A stretch of 64,000 nucleotides of DNA from Caldisericum exile (GTDB lineage Bacteria > Caldisericota > Caldisericia > Caldisericales > Caldisericaceae), in the NCBI GenBank assembly GCA_020722505.1, contig DYKR01000002.1, forward strand, positions 1 through 64,000, given 5' to 3'. Positions 53,591 through 63,033 of the stretch are shown in pieces. Below the pieces are notes generated by a model that saw only the letters and a list, made by a program, of their open reading frames with translations, was not told where the DNA came from and searched no databases. The position numbers were made by a program, and so were the translations under genes. The stretch's first letter is position 1, and each line of letters starts with the position of its first letter.

Positions 53591-54289
53591 TTATTTAAGT
53601 AAAATTTGAGAACTTGATGTGTAGATATTAAAGCGATTACCTCTTAAAAATCCTATGAGAGCAATATCGTTATCTTTAGCCTCATTTATTGCAAGAGTAG
53701 AAACTGCTGATTGAGACACGATAAGAGGTATATGTGCCTGTTTTGCAATTTCAACAATATTAAAATTTATCCTCCCAGAGGTTAAAAGTATAACTTTTTC
53801 TTTTATTTCCCTGTCAATAATGAAACCTACATTTTTTAAAGTTGCCGAAAGCCGTGAGATATCTTCAAAATAACTCATCACTCCTTCTCCGTTTGCAATC
53901 CCAACGATATGAGTCCCTCCTGTGATAGCAAATACCTTTGAGTATGAAAGAAGTTCCTTCATTAAAGAGAATAATCTATTACTATCAATGGAAATAGGCT
54001 TTCCATCATCAAAAAAAGAGCTACTATTTTTTTCAACCTCAAAGTAATAATTTTTTGAAAATTCGTTTCCGACATACTTAAAGCCCTTAATATCACCTTT
54101 ATGCATTATTATGCCGTTTACAAAAAGAAACCCTAAGGATAAAAGAAATTCTTCTCCGTTAGAGTAGAAAATAGAATCCACGAATTCATCATTTACGAAT
54201 ATATTTAGAAGATTTTCTTCTACAACATAATCTTCTAATCTTATGATATTTCCGTTTTCGAATCTAAATATCGGATATCTTTTCATCAT
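53591..54289 (-). CDS. FdhD-like protein lacking cysteines
   Basis: TGGTHIVGIA, TSGRINFNIVEIAKQAHIPLIVSQSAVSTLAINEAKDNDIALIGFLRGNRFNIYT align with FdhD core; no Cys in the ORF. Start uncertain (54289 or 54322). Confidence 0.82.
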   Translation of the reverse strand: MMKRYPIFRFENGNIIRLEDYVVEENLLNIFVNDEFVDSIFYSNGEEFLLSLGFLFVNGIIMHKGDIKGFKYVGNEFSKNYYFEVEKNSSSFFDDGKPISIDSNRLFSLMKELLSYSKVFAITGGTHIVGIANGEGVMSYFEDISRLSATLKNVGFIIDREIKEKVILLTSGRINFNIVEIAKQAHIPLIVSQSAVSTLAINEAKDNDIALIGFLRGNRFNIYTSSSQILLK

Positions 54290-54869
54290 AAGAGAGTATA
54301 TCCATAATTTTATAATAATCACTCTTCGTATTTATGTTCAAAAAGGTGTAAAACTCAGGGTCGAATTTATTTATTTCATTAGGACTAAGATACTGTGTTT
54401 TACTCTCTTCAATTAAATAGCTCAACTTAAACATACCTTTGCCTATGTTCTCTTCAATTTTTGGTAAGAGTCTTCTACTATAAAAGGCAAAAAGTGGCTC
54501 TATGTATCCATTACTTAGTTTCGGAATGTATACTTCTTTAGAATAATCCAAATTATTAAACATGTATAAGAGAAGTTCTCTTTTAATAAACGGCATATCG
54601 CATGCAACAAGAAATACATAATCACAACTAAAAATTTTTAATGCCGTGTAAAGTCCGCCAATTGGACCAATATTTGGGATAAGATCAGGGTAAAATTCGT
54701 AATGAGGCATTAAAGAGAGCCTGCCTACAAAAACAGGCTCTTCCACAAATACAGATTTTAAGATAGTATAGGTCCTTTTAAAAATTGTATTTCCTTTAAC
54801 CTTTAGGAAAAATTTATCGCTTCCAAATCTTCTACTTTTTCCGCCAACAAGAATAATTGGTTTAACCAT
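54264..54869 (-). CDS. mobA: Molybdenum cofactor guanylyltransferase (MobA-like)
   Basis: LVGGKSRRFGSDKFFLKVKG, PNIGPIGGLYTALK, VACDMPFI. Confidence 0.9.
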   Translation of the reverse strand: MVKPIILVGGKSRRFGSDKFFLKVKGNTIFKRTYTILKSVFVEEPVFVGRLSLMPHYEFYPDLIPNIGPIGGLYTALKIFSCDYVFLVACDMPFIKRELLLYMFNNLDYSKEVYIPKLSNGYIEPLFAFYSRRLLPKIEENIGKGMFKLSYLIEESKTQYLSPNEINKFDPEFYTFLNINTKSDYYKIMDILSYDEKISDI

Positions 54870-55698
54870 TTTTATTCATTAAATAAACTAACCAGTAAAC
54901 AAACCCCACAAAGAAAGCACCGCCAACTAAATTGCCAAGTGTAACGGGAATTAGATTTGCAGTTATGAAGCTACCGAAATTTAGCGAAGCAAAATCTGAA
55001 AGTGTTTTACCTGTTGCTTGGACTACTTCTGGAATGCTCTTTAAGAAAATTCCATAAGGGATAAAGAACATGTTTGCAACAGAGTGTTCAAAACCAGATG
55101 CAACAAAAGCCATAATCGGGAAGTATATTGCAAAGAGTTTGCCGATGATATCCTTTGATGACATTGCCATCCATACGGCTAAACACACCAACCAGTTGCA
55201 GAGGATACCTCTAAAAAACGCCTGACCAAAGGTAAGCGTTGTTTTAGAAAGAGCAACCTTAAGGCTATTTGCACCAACAAGGTTACCATTAAATGCCCAA
55301 GTGCCACCCCAGAATAAAAACGCCGCAATGAGAATTGAACCTACAAAATTCCCTATATATACAACAACCCAATTCTTAAGAAGCTCACTCCACTTAGCCC
55401 TTTTATCAAGGGCAGCAATCAACACAAGGTTGTTCCCCGTAAATAGTTCTGCTCCAGCAACAACTACTAACATAAGTCCTACGGTAAAGACACTTGCCGA
55501 TAAAAATCTTGTAAAGCCGAAACCAAGTGTAGTGTCAGAGCTAACAAGTAATGATAACTGTGCACCAAAGGCAATATAAACCCCGGCAAGAATTGCAAGG
55601 ACAAACATCTTTAAGATAGGTAGTTTACATTTTGAAATACCAGTTTCACATAATTTCTGTGCAACTTCTTTTGGTGGAAAGAAATTAACTTCGTTCAT
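54862..55698 (-). CDS. Formate/nitrite transporter family protein (FocA/FdhC-like)
   Basis: Six-TM FNT topology; AGAELFTGNNL, NWLVCLAVWMA, SGFEHSVANMFFIP. Confidence 0.94.
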   Translation of the reverse strand: MNEVNFFPPKEVAQKLCETGISKCKLPILKMFVLAILAGVYIAFGAQLSLLVSSDTTLGFGFTRFLSASVFTVGLMLVVVAGAELFTGNNLVLIAALDKRAKWSELLKNWVVVYIGNFVGSILIAAFLFWGGTWAFNGNLVGANSLKVALSKTTLTFGQAFFRGILCNWLVCLAVWMAMSSKDIIGKLFAIYFPIMAFVASGFEHSVANMFFIPYGIFLKSIPEVVQATGKTLSDFASLNFGSFITANLIPVTLGNLVGGAFFVGFVYWLVYLMNKNG

Positions 55699-55715
55699 TT
55701 TTTACCCCCTTTTAT

Positions 55716-58430
55716 TTAAATTTTTTTAATTGAACACGCACATGCTTTAAATTCAGGAATTTTTGCAATTGGATCAATGGCATTTATCGTAAGAACATTT
55801 GCGTTTGCCTCGGAAAAATGGAAGCTAATAAACGCAATGCCTTTCTTTGGTTTTGTTGAAATTTTTGCTTTTACATTTACACTTCCTCTTCTTGTTTTAA
55901 TCTCCACCTTATCACCATTTTTAATACCAAGCTCTTCAGCATCTTTTGGATTAATCTCAACATAGTTTTCTGGAACAAAAGATTCTAAAACTTTAACCCT
56001 TCTTGTTTCATTTCTTGAATGATAATGGAACAGTATTCTACCTGTTGTTAAAATGAAAGGATACTCTTCATCGGGGGTCTCAACGGGAGGTTCATATTTT
56101 ACACCAGTAATAAGAGCCTTTCCATTAGGTCTTTTAAAGTTTCCCCCGTAATGTAAAATACTTGTCCCAGGGTATGTTTCTTCTGGACAAGGCCATTGCA
56201 ATGATTGTTCTTTAAGTCTTTCATAATTTACTCCCTTAAACGTAGGAGTAAGCTCTCTTATTTCGTTCCAGATATCTTCGGATGATTGATAATCCATATT
56301 ATAGCCCATTCTCTTTGCAACTTCTAAAACAATTTCCCAATCGTCCTTAATACCGTATGGAACTTCTCTTGCAGGATGTAATAACTGTATCCTACGTTCC
56401 GTATTTGTAAATGTACCATGCTTTTCATATGCAGCCTTAGAAGGAAAAACAACATCTGCAAGCTGAGCAGTTTCTGAAAGGAAAATTTCCTGAACTGCAA
56501 GGAATTCTAACTTTTCAAATCCTTCTTTAACATGTTTTACATCTGCCTCTGTTACTAACGGGTTTTCACCCATTGCATAGACTGCTTTAATCTTCCCATT
56601 GAGAGCAAGATCTCCAAATTGGGTAACTGCATATCCAACTTCAGTTGGAAGATTAACCCCATAGAACTCCTCAAATTTTTTACGTGCGGTTTCATCAGTT
56701 ACTTTTTGATAACCTGTGAACACATCAGGAAGCACACCAACATCGCAAGCACCCTGAACATTTGCCTGGCCTCTTAGTGGATTTATTCCATTACCTTCTC
56801 TCCCAATATGGCCTGTAATAAGAGCAAGATTTGCTATTGAAAGCACGTTATCTGTGCCTATGCGGTGTTGGGTAATACCCATTGTATAGAAAATCAATGA
56901 ATTTGGACCTTTTGCATACATCACTGCCGCATCTTCAATGAGCTTCTTTTCAACTCCGGTAATTTTAGAAACTTCATCAAGATCAACTTCTTCAAGGACC
57001 TTTAAGAGATTCTCAAAACCTTCTGTATGGCTTTCAATAAATTCTTTATTCAAAAGACCTTTTTCAACAATGACTTTCATCATGCCATTCAAAAGGGCAA
57101 CGTCACTTCCAGGATAGTGTTGTATGAAAATATCTGCATCCTTTGCAAGATCTATATTTCTTGGGTCACATACTATGAGTTTTGCACCCTTTTTCTTTTT
57201 ATTTTCTTTAATGAACTGCGCAATTACTGGATGTGTTTCGGTTGTATTAGAACCAATAACAAACATTACGTCAGCATTCTTTATATCGTCTATTGGGTTT
57301 GTCGCAGCAGCAGCTCCTAAAGCTTTACCTAAACCAGCAATAGTTGAAGCATGACAAAGTCTTGCACAGTTATCAACGTTATTGGTGCCTATCACGGCTC
57401 TTGCAAATTTCTGGATTAAATAGTTGTCTTCATTTGTGCATCGAGAAGAACCTAAAACACCAATAGCATCAGGTCCATATTTATTTTTTATTTCTAACAA
57501 TTTTTTTGCCGTATAGTCAAGGGCTTCTTCCCAGGTTGCTTCTCTAAAAACACCGTTTTCTTTTATAAGAGGTTTTGTTAATCTCTCGTTGGAGTTAACG
57601 TATTCATATCCATAACGTCCTTTAACACAAAGTCTTCCTTTGTTGGGCTTAACGTCTTTTGATTTTGCCATAACAAGCTCATTTTTCTTATTACGGTAGA
57701 GAGTAATATTACATCCCACTCCGCAGTATGCACAGACAGTATCAGTTGCTTCTAATTGGAAAATCTTACCTTTACCAACTCTCGTTTTTTCAATTAGAGC
57801 ACTAGTTGGACAGGCTTGGACGCATTCCGCACAAAATTGACAATCCGTTTGTTCAAGAGGCAAATTAAACGGAGTTGAGACGATTGATTTATACCCTCTC
57901 ATAGCAATCCCAATTGCCTCAACAATTGCTTGGTTTTCGCAGGCATCAACACAGCGTCTACATAGAATACATTTTTGGGGATCAAATTGAATGAACGGAT
58001 TCGTATCCCAGGGAGTTTCCTTTGGATATTCAAATGCTTCTTTCTCATCAAGAAATTGACTCTTTTTTATCCCAAATTCATATGCAAGACCTTGCAAGAT
58101 GCAATCTCCGTCTTTATCACAGGTCATACAATCCAAAGGGTGATGTGCAAGGGCAAGTTCAAGATTCATTCTTCTTGCTTCTTCAACGATCTGAGAATTT
58201 GTAGTTATTTCCATTCCTTCGGCTATTTCTGTAATACATGCTCTTTGAAGAGTTTTAGAGCCTTTAACTTCCACTACGCACATTCCACAAGAACCCTCTT
58301 CAGCAATACCCTCAAGATAACAAAGGGTAGGGATTTCAATTCCTACATCTTTACACGCATCAAGAATTCTTTTTCCTCTTGGAAATTGATAACTTTTACC
58401 ATTAATTTTAACGTTTACTAAATCACTCAT
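55716..58430 (-). CDS. fdhA: Formate dehydrogenase catalytic subunit with NuoG-like N-terminal Fe-S domains, Cys active site
   Basis: N-terminal [2Fe-2S], HHPLDCMTCDKDGDC, two [4Fe-4S] motifs, molybdopterin domain CAYCGVGCN and NCARLCHAST (Cys at Sec position). Confidence 0.94.
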   Translation of the reverse strand: MSDLVNVKINGKSYQFPRGKRILDACKDVGIEIPTLCYLEGIAEEGSCGMCVVEVKGSKTLQRACITEIAEGMEITTNSQIVEEARRMNLELALAHHPLDCMTCDKDGDCILQGLAYEFGIKKSQFLDEKEAFEYPKETPWDTNPFIQFDPQKCILCRRCVDACENQAIVEAIGIAMRGYKSIVSTPFNLPLEQTDCQFCAECVQACPTSALIEKTRVGKGKIFQLEATDTVCAYCGVGCNITLYRNKKNELVMAKSKDVKPNKGRLCVKGRYGYEYVNSNERLTKPLIKENGVFREATWEEALDYTAKKLLEIKNKYGPDAIGVLGSSRCTNEDNYLIQKFARAVIGTNNVDNCARLCHASTIAGLGKALGAAAATNPIDDIKNADVMFVIGSNTTETHPVIAQFIKENKKKKGAKLIVCDPRNIDLAKDADIFIQHYPGSDVALLNGMMKVIVEKGLLNKEFIESHTEGFENLLKVLEEVDLDEVSKITGVEKKLIEDAAVMYAKGPNSLIFYTMGITQHRIGTDNVLSIANLALITGHIGREGNGINPLRGQANVQGACDVGVLPDVFTGYQKVTDETARKKFEEFYGVNLPTEVGYAVTQFGDLALNGKIKAVYAMGENPLVTEADVKHVKEGFEKLEFLAVQEIFLSETAQLADVVFPSKAAYEKHGTFTNTERRIQLLHPAREVPYGIKDDWEIVLEVAKRMGYNMDYQSSEDIWNEIRELTPTFKGVNYERLKEQSLQWPCPEETYPGTSILHYGGNFKRPNGKALITGVKYEPPVETPDEEYPFILTTGRILFHYHSRNETRRVKVLESFVPENYVEINPKDAEELGIKNGDKVEIKTRRGSVNVKAKISTKPKKGIAFISFHFSEANANVLTINAIDPIAKIPEFKACACSIKKI

Positions 58431-60066
58431 TTATGACCTCCTCTTTTATTGGTTCAAATTGGCAAATATTTGAAGGGCATTTTCTTTCATCAATATGTGC
58501 AAGCCACTCTTCTTTAAATTTTGTGAGAGACTGCAACAAGATATTTGGTGTTGTTTGCCCTAAGCCACAAAAAGATGTTAGTTTCATTGCGTTTGATAAT
58601 TTTTCGAGTTTCACTAAATCTTCTCTTTGCCCATTCCCTTTTGATACGTTATCAACTATCCTATAAATTACATCCGTTCCAACTCTACAGGGAGTGCACT
58701 TACCACAAGATTCATGCCTAAAGAAATAAGCGATGTTTTTGACAACATCAACAATACAGCGATCTTCGCTTAAGACAACAATCGATCCCGAACCAGGGCC
58801 TGCCTCAATTTTTGCAAGGGAATTAAAATCAACTTCCGTATCAATTTCTTCTTTTGAAATAAGGCTGCCTGAAACACCACCTAAAATTACTACTTTAAGA
58901 TTTTTACCACCCTTAACTCCAAAACCTACTTCTTCTATTATCTCTCTTAGTTTTACGCCAAATGGTATTTCGATTACTCCTTTGTAATTTACATCGCCCA
59001 TCAAACTAAACAGTTTTGTTCCATACGACCCAGGAACTCCTATTTGTTTAAACCAGTTAGAACCATTTACCAGTATTGGAGGTATGTTTGCAAGTGTTTC
59101 AACATTGTTTATTACTGTGGGTCTCTTAAATAAGCCAGATGTTGGAGGATACGGAGGTTTTTTCCTTGGTTCGCCGCGTTTCCCTTCGATTGACTCTAAA
59201 AGAGCGGTTTCTTCACCACAGACGTATGCACCTGCACCTTTTTTGATCTCTATATCAAAGTCAAAACCTGAGCCTAAAATATCTTTACCGAGAAAACCAT
59301 AATCATATGCTTGCTCTATTGCTTTAGAAAGCCTTTTGATAGAAAGTTCGTATTCCCCTCTTATGTAGATATACCCATAGGTTGCTCCCGTTGCAAAACC
59401 TGCTAAAATCATCCCTTCAATAATAGAATGGGGATCACCTTCCATGAGGACTCTGTCTTTAAAAGTTCCAGGTTCTCCCTCGTCCGCATTACAGATGACA
59501 AATTTAACATCACTTTTTGCCATTGCAGTAAATTCCCACTTCTTTCCTGTTGGAAAACCTGCTCCACCTCTGCCTCTCAATTCTGAATTCTTCACCTCAT
59601 TCAAAACCCATTCACTTCCATTTTCAAAAGCCTTTTCAAGTGCAAGATAACCATCCTCTGCAATGTATTCTTCAATTGATTCAGGATTAATACTCCCAAC
59701 TCTTCTTAATAACACCTTCTTCTGCACTGATAAAACTTTTTCTGCCTTACTTATACCAAGTGAAACATCCTTTTTACCAATTTCATGGGAGATATTAGAT
59801 AAAATCCTACCTTTAAGAAAATGCTCCTTTACAATTAAAGGCACATCTTTTGGTGTAACAGGAGCATATATAATGCCTTCAGGATAAACGGCAATTGCAA
59901 CACCAATATCTTCGTATCCAAGGCTTCCTGTTGGCGTAATAAGGATTTCCTTTTCAAGTCCAAGGTTTCTTATTTCTCTTAAAAGTAATTCCTCAATTTC
60001 TTTTGCTCCTTTTGAAAGGCTTTTTGAGTCCTCTGCAACTAGCACATGAGTTCTATAAAATTTCAT
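58423..60066 (-). CDS. NuoF-like diaphorase subunit; N-terminal Trx-like domain without Cys
   Basis: GRGGAGFPTGKKW, NADEGEPGTFKDR, GAGAYVCGEETAL, SCGKCTPCRVGT; N-terminal ~85 aa lacks cysteines. Confidence 0.94.
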   Translation of the reverse strand: MKFYRTHVLVAEDSKSLSKGAKEIEELLLREIRNLGLEKEILITPTGSLGYEDIGVAIAVYPEGIIYAPVTPKDVPLIVKEHFLKGRILSNISHEIGKKDVSLGISKAEKVLSVQKKVLLRRVGSINPESIEEYIAEDGYLALEKAFENGSEWVLNEVKNSELRGRGGAGFPTGKKWEFTAMAKSDVKFVICNADEGEPGTFKDRVLMEGDPHSIIEGMILAGFATGATYGYIYIRGEYELSIKRLSKAIEQAYDYGFLGKDILGSGFDFDIEIKKGAGAYVCGEETALLESIEGKRGEPRKKPPYPPTSGLFKRPTVINNVETLANIPPILVNGSNWFKQIGVPGSYGTKLFSLMGDVNYKGVIEIPFGVKLREIIEEVGFGVKGGKNLKVVILGGVSGSLISKEEIDTEVDFNSLAKIEAGPGSGSIVVLSEDRCIVDVVKNIAYFFRHESCGKCTPCRVGTDVIYRIVDNVSKGNGQREDLVKLEKLSNAMKLTSFCGLGQTTPNILLQSLTKFKEEWLAHIDERKCPSNICQFEPIKEEVINE

Positions 60067-60491
60067 AACGCCCCCTCCTTAAACTTCTTTATAATACCTT
60101 CAATATCTTCTTCTTTAAGATTACCAAAAGGAACATCATCTATCATCATTGAAGGGGCAATTGAGCACATACCAAGACAACTAGATTCTTCTAATGTAAA
60201 CTCGCCGTCTGATGTAGTTTCTCCGATATCTATTCCAAGGACTTCTTTAAGTTTGTTTAAAATAGACTCTCCATTTGCAAGATGACAAGATAAACTCCTA
60301 CAAACCCTTATAATGTGCTTTCCCCTTTGAGTAACCGAAAACATCGTATAAAAGGTTGCAACGCCGTAAACTTTTGAAAGAGAAAGATTAGAGGTTTCTG
60401 CAACTTTTTTGGCTAAATCTTTAGATACGTAATTTTTAGGGTTACTTTCCTGAACGTCATGAAGAAGATCTATTAAAGACTTTTCTTTCAT
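60063..60491 (-). CDS. NuoE-like [2Fe-2S] subunit
   Basis: KVYGVATFYTMF, CRSLSC (CX4C) and CLGMC (CX3C). Confidence 0.93.
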   Translation of the reverse strand: MKEKSLIDLLHDVQESNPKNYVSKDLAKKVAETSNLSLSKVYGVATFYTMFSVTQRGKHIIRVCRSLSCHLANGESILNKLKEVLGIDIGETTSDGEFTLEESSCLGMCSIAPSMMIDDVPFGNLKEEDIEGIIKKFKEGAL

Positions 60492-62115
60492 TTTTTACCT
60501 CCGAAGAAAGTTTACAAACATTTGAGGGACACTTCTTATCCTTTATGTGAGCTATGTATTCATCTCTAAAGTATCTTAATGTTGTAAGAACTGGGTTAGG
60601 AGCAGTTTGTCCTAAACCACACAAAGAAGCAAGTTTTATTGTATTTCCAAGCTTTTCAAGCAATTCTAAATCTTCCATTTGACCTTTTCCAGAGGTAATC
60701 CTTTCAAGGATATTGAGCATCTGACGAGTTCCTTCCCTACAAGGAGTGCATTTACCACAAGATTCATCAACTGTAAACTTTAGGAAGAACTTTGCTACAT
60801 CAACCATGCAACTTGTTTCATCCATTACAATTAAACCACCCGAACCCATAATTGCACCTAAAGATGTAAGGCTTTCGTAATCCATTGGAACATCGATATA
60901 CTGAGAGGGAATTACACCGCCTGAAGGTCCTCCAGTTTGAGCTGCTTTAAAAGAATGTCCTTCTGGAATCCCTCCACCGATATCGTAAATTATTGTCCTT
61001 AAAGGTGTGCCAAGAGGCACTTCTACCAAGCCTGTTATGTTGACTTTACCTGCAAGTGCGAAAACTTTTGTGCCAGGACTTTTTTCTGTCCCAAAGCTTC
61101 TGAAGAATTTAGCACCCTTTTCTATAATAACGGGAATGTTAGCGAGCGTTTCCACGTTATTTATTACAGTAGGAAAGCCGAATACACCTTTTTGAACTGG
61201 GAATGGTGGCTTCTTTCTTGGTTCACCACGTTTACCTTCAATAGAATTAATTAAAGCAGTTTCTTCACCACAAACAAAAGCACCTGCACCTATTCTTAAT
61301 TCAATATCAAATGAAAAATTAGTTCCCAATATGTTCTTTCCTAATAAGCCTGCCTGCTTTGCTTGTTTTATTGCAATTTCTAATCTTTTTACCGCAAGAG
61401 GATACTCAGCACGGACATAAATAAACCCTTTCTGAGCACCTATTGCATAACCTGCTATAGTCATACCTTCCAAAACAGAATGTGGATCACCCTCTAAGAC
61501 TGATCTATTCATATAGGCACCAGGATCACCTTCATCGGCATTGCATACAATATATTTGATAGGGGAGTCCTGTTCATAGGCAAGTTGCCACTTCTTTCCT
61601 GTTGGAAAACCAGCACCACCTCTGCCTCTTAAGCCAGAATCTTTTACAACTTGAATAACGTCTTCTCGTGTCATTTCTGTTAATGCTTTACCAAGTGCTT
61701 CATAACCACCTTGAGCGATATATTCGTTAATATCCTCAGGATTTATAATTCCACAGTTTCTTAAAACAATTTTCGTCTGTTTTGCAAAAAATGGGATTTC
61801 ACTTAAAGATGGGAGGACAGTCTCTTTTTCCTTCCACATCAATCTCTTCACAGCTCTTCCTTTTAAGAAATGTTCTTCTACTATTTCTTTAGCATCTTCC
61901 GGTTTTAGTTTTGTATAAATAACCCCCTCAGGATAAACAGCCATGAGTGGTCCAAGTTGACACGAACCCATGCATCCTGTTTCTATAATGTTTACCTCTT
62001 TAAGCAGTTCGTGCTTTTTAAGTTCGTCTTTTAAGGCATCTTCAAAACCATTTCCACCTGCAGCAATGCATTGAGCACCAGCACAAATTAATGCATGAAT
62101 CCTATAGATTTTCAT
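60457..62115 (-). CDS. NuoF-like diaphorase subunit of HydB/HndC type
   Basis: N-terminal CAGAQCIAAGG...TGCMGSC, GRGGAGFPTGKKW, NADEGDPGAYMNRSVLEGDPH, SCGKCTPCREGT. Confidence 0.95.
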   Translation of the reverse strand: MKIYRIHALICAGAQCIAAGGNGFEDALKDELKKHELLKEVNIIETGCMGSCQLGPLMAVYPEGVIYTKLKPEDAKEIVEEHFLKGRAVKRLMWKEKETVLPSLSEIPFFAKQTKIVLRNCGIINPEDINEYIAQGGYEALGKALTEMTREDVIQVVKDSGLRGRGGAGFPTGKKWQLAYEQDSPIKYIVCNADEGDPGAYMNRSVLEGDPHSVLEGMTIAGYAIGAQKGFIYVRAEYPLAVKRLEIAIKQAKQAGLLGKNILGTNFSFDIELRIGAGAFVCGEETALINSIEGKRGEPRKKPPFPVQKGVFGFPTVINNVETLANIPVIIEKGAKFFRSFGTEKSPGTKVFALAGKVNITGLVEVPLGTPLRTIIYDIGGGIPEGHSFKAAQTGGPSGGVIPSQYIDVPMDYESLTSLGAIMGSGGLIVMDETSCMVDVAKFFLKFTVDESCGKCTPCREGTRQMLNILERITSGKGQMEDLELLEKLGNTIKLASLCGLGQTAPNPVLTTLRYFRDEYIAHIKDKKCPSNVCKLSSEVKNERKVFNRSSS

Positions 62116-62118
62116 GTA

Positions 62119-62487
62119 CTACTCCTTTGCAATAACCCAATCACTAATAATCTGTCCATTGATTACATGGGATGCTACAATTTGCCTTGCCATCTCCGGA
62201 GCAACATGCCCATAGTAAACTACAACCCCATCTCTATCAACTCCCACAACAGGTTCTTCAACATCCAACCCCATGGAACCCCTTTCAATAATCTGAACAT
62301 CTGTAAAATTTCTTTTTTGAAGTTCATCTAATATTGCCAAAAGGACATCTCTTGACCCTGCTGCAATACCAACAGTTCCCATGCTAATGTAAATTTTTAC
62401 TTTTACTTCTCCTTGCCTTGTTCTTAAAAATGCTTTTGCTTGTTCTCTCAATTTTCTCAAGTCTTCAATCGACTTAATTTTGTCCAT
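62119..62487 (-). CDS. HndB-like thioredoxin-like ferredoxin homolog without cysteines
   Basis: SIEDLRKLREQA, YISMGTVGIAAGSRDVLLAILDELQKRNFTDVQIIERGSMGLDVEEPVVGV matches the HndB fold; all four ligand positions are non-Cys. Confidence 0.82.
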   Translation of the reverse strand: MDKIKSIEDLRKLREQAKAFLRTRQGEVKVKIYISMGTVGIAAGSRDVLLAILDELQKRNFTDVQIIERGSMGLDVEEPVVGVDRDGVVVYYGHVAPEMARQIVASHVINGQIISDWVIAKE

Positions 62488-63033
62488 TTAAACACCTCCA
62501 TGTAGTTCTTTTATTTTTTCTTCTAAAAAAGTTTTGATACTACTCAATAAAAATGGAGTGCAAAGTGATTCCTCACACGTTTTCCTCAGATCCTCTGTTG
62601 AAATCTCAAAAGTTTTGTTATTTACAACATGTTTGAACTTCAAATTCACTTCAGGATGCGTTGCAATGATACTAACAATGGTTGCAGGTAAATCCCCCAA
62701 AGGTGGCACATCAATATGAGACTTTTTAAAGCATACCTTTACAATCATCCCTAAACCCTTTTTACTTTCAATAAATACACCCCCATCACATGATTCTGCC
62801 TCAAGTTTCAATAACGGAAGCCCTAAACCAACCTTTTTGTTTTTAGATGTAGTCATGAATGGGTCAAAGACTTCTTTTAATAAGGTTTCATCCATTCCAA
62901 CTCCATCGTCTTTTACTTCAATTAAAAGTAGGTCTTTCGAATCATCTTCAATGATTGTAAGTTCAATATTTTTTGCCTTTGCTTTAAGTGAATTTTCAAT
63001 TATATCAAGAATATTTAAGGAAAGTTCTTTCAT
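62488..63033 (-). CDS. Histidine kinase-like ATPase domain protein
   Basis: N box LDIIENSLKAKAKNIEL, VKDDGVGM, KVGLGLPLLKLEAESCDG; no HisKA or sensor domain. Confidence 0.88.
   Translation of the reverse strand: MKELSLNILDIIENSLKAKAKNIELTIIEDDSKDLLLIEVKDDGVGMDETLLKEVFDPFMTTSKNKKVGLGLPLLKLEAESCDGGVFIESKKGLGMIVKVCFKKSHIDVPPLGDLPATIVSIIATHPEVNLKFKHVVNNKTFEISTEDLRKTCEESLCTPFLLSSIKTFLEEKIKELHGGV

Noticed and set aside
57975-58421. 148-aa plus-strand ORF opposite the fdhA 5' region
   Set aside because: Antisense to the conserved Fe-S region of FdhA; His/Cys/Phe-rich translation is a mirror of the coding strand.
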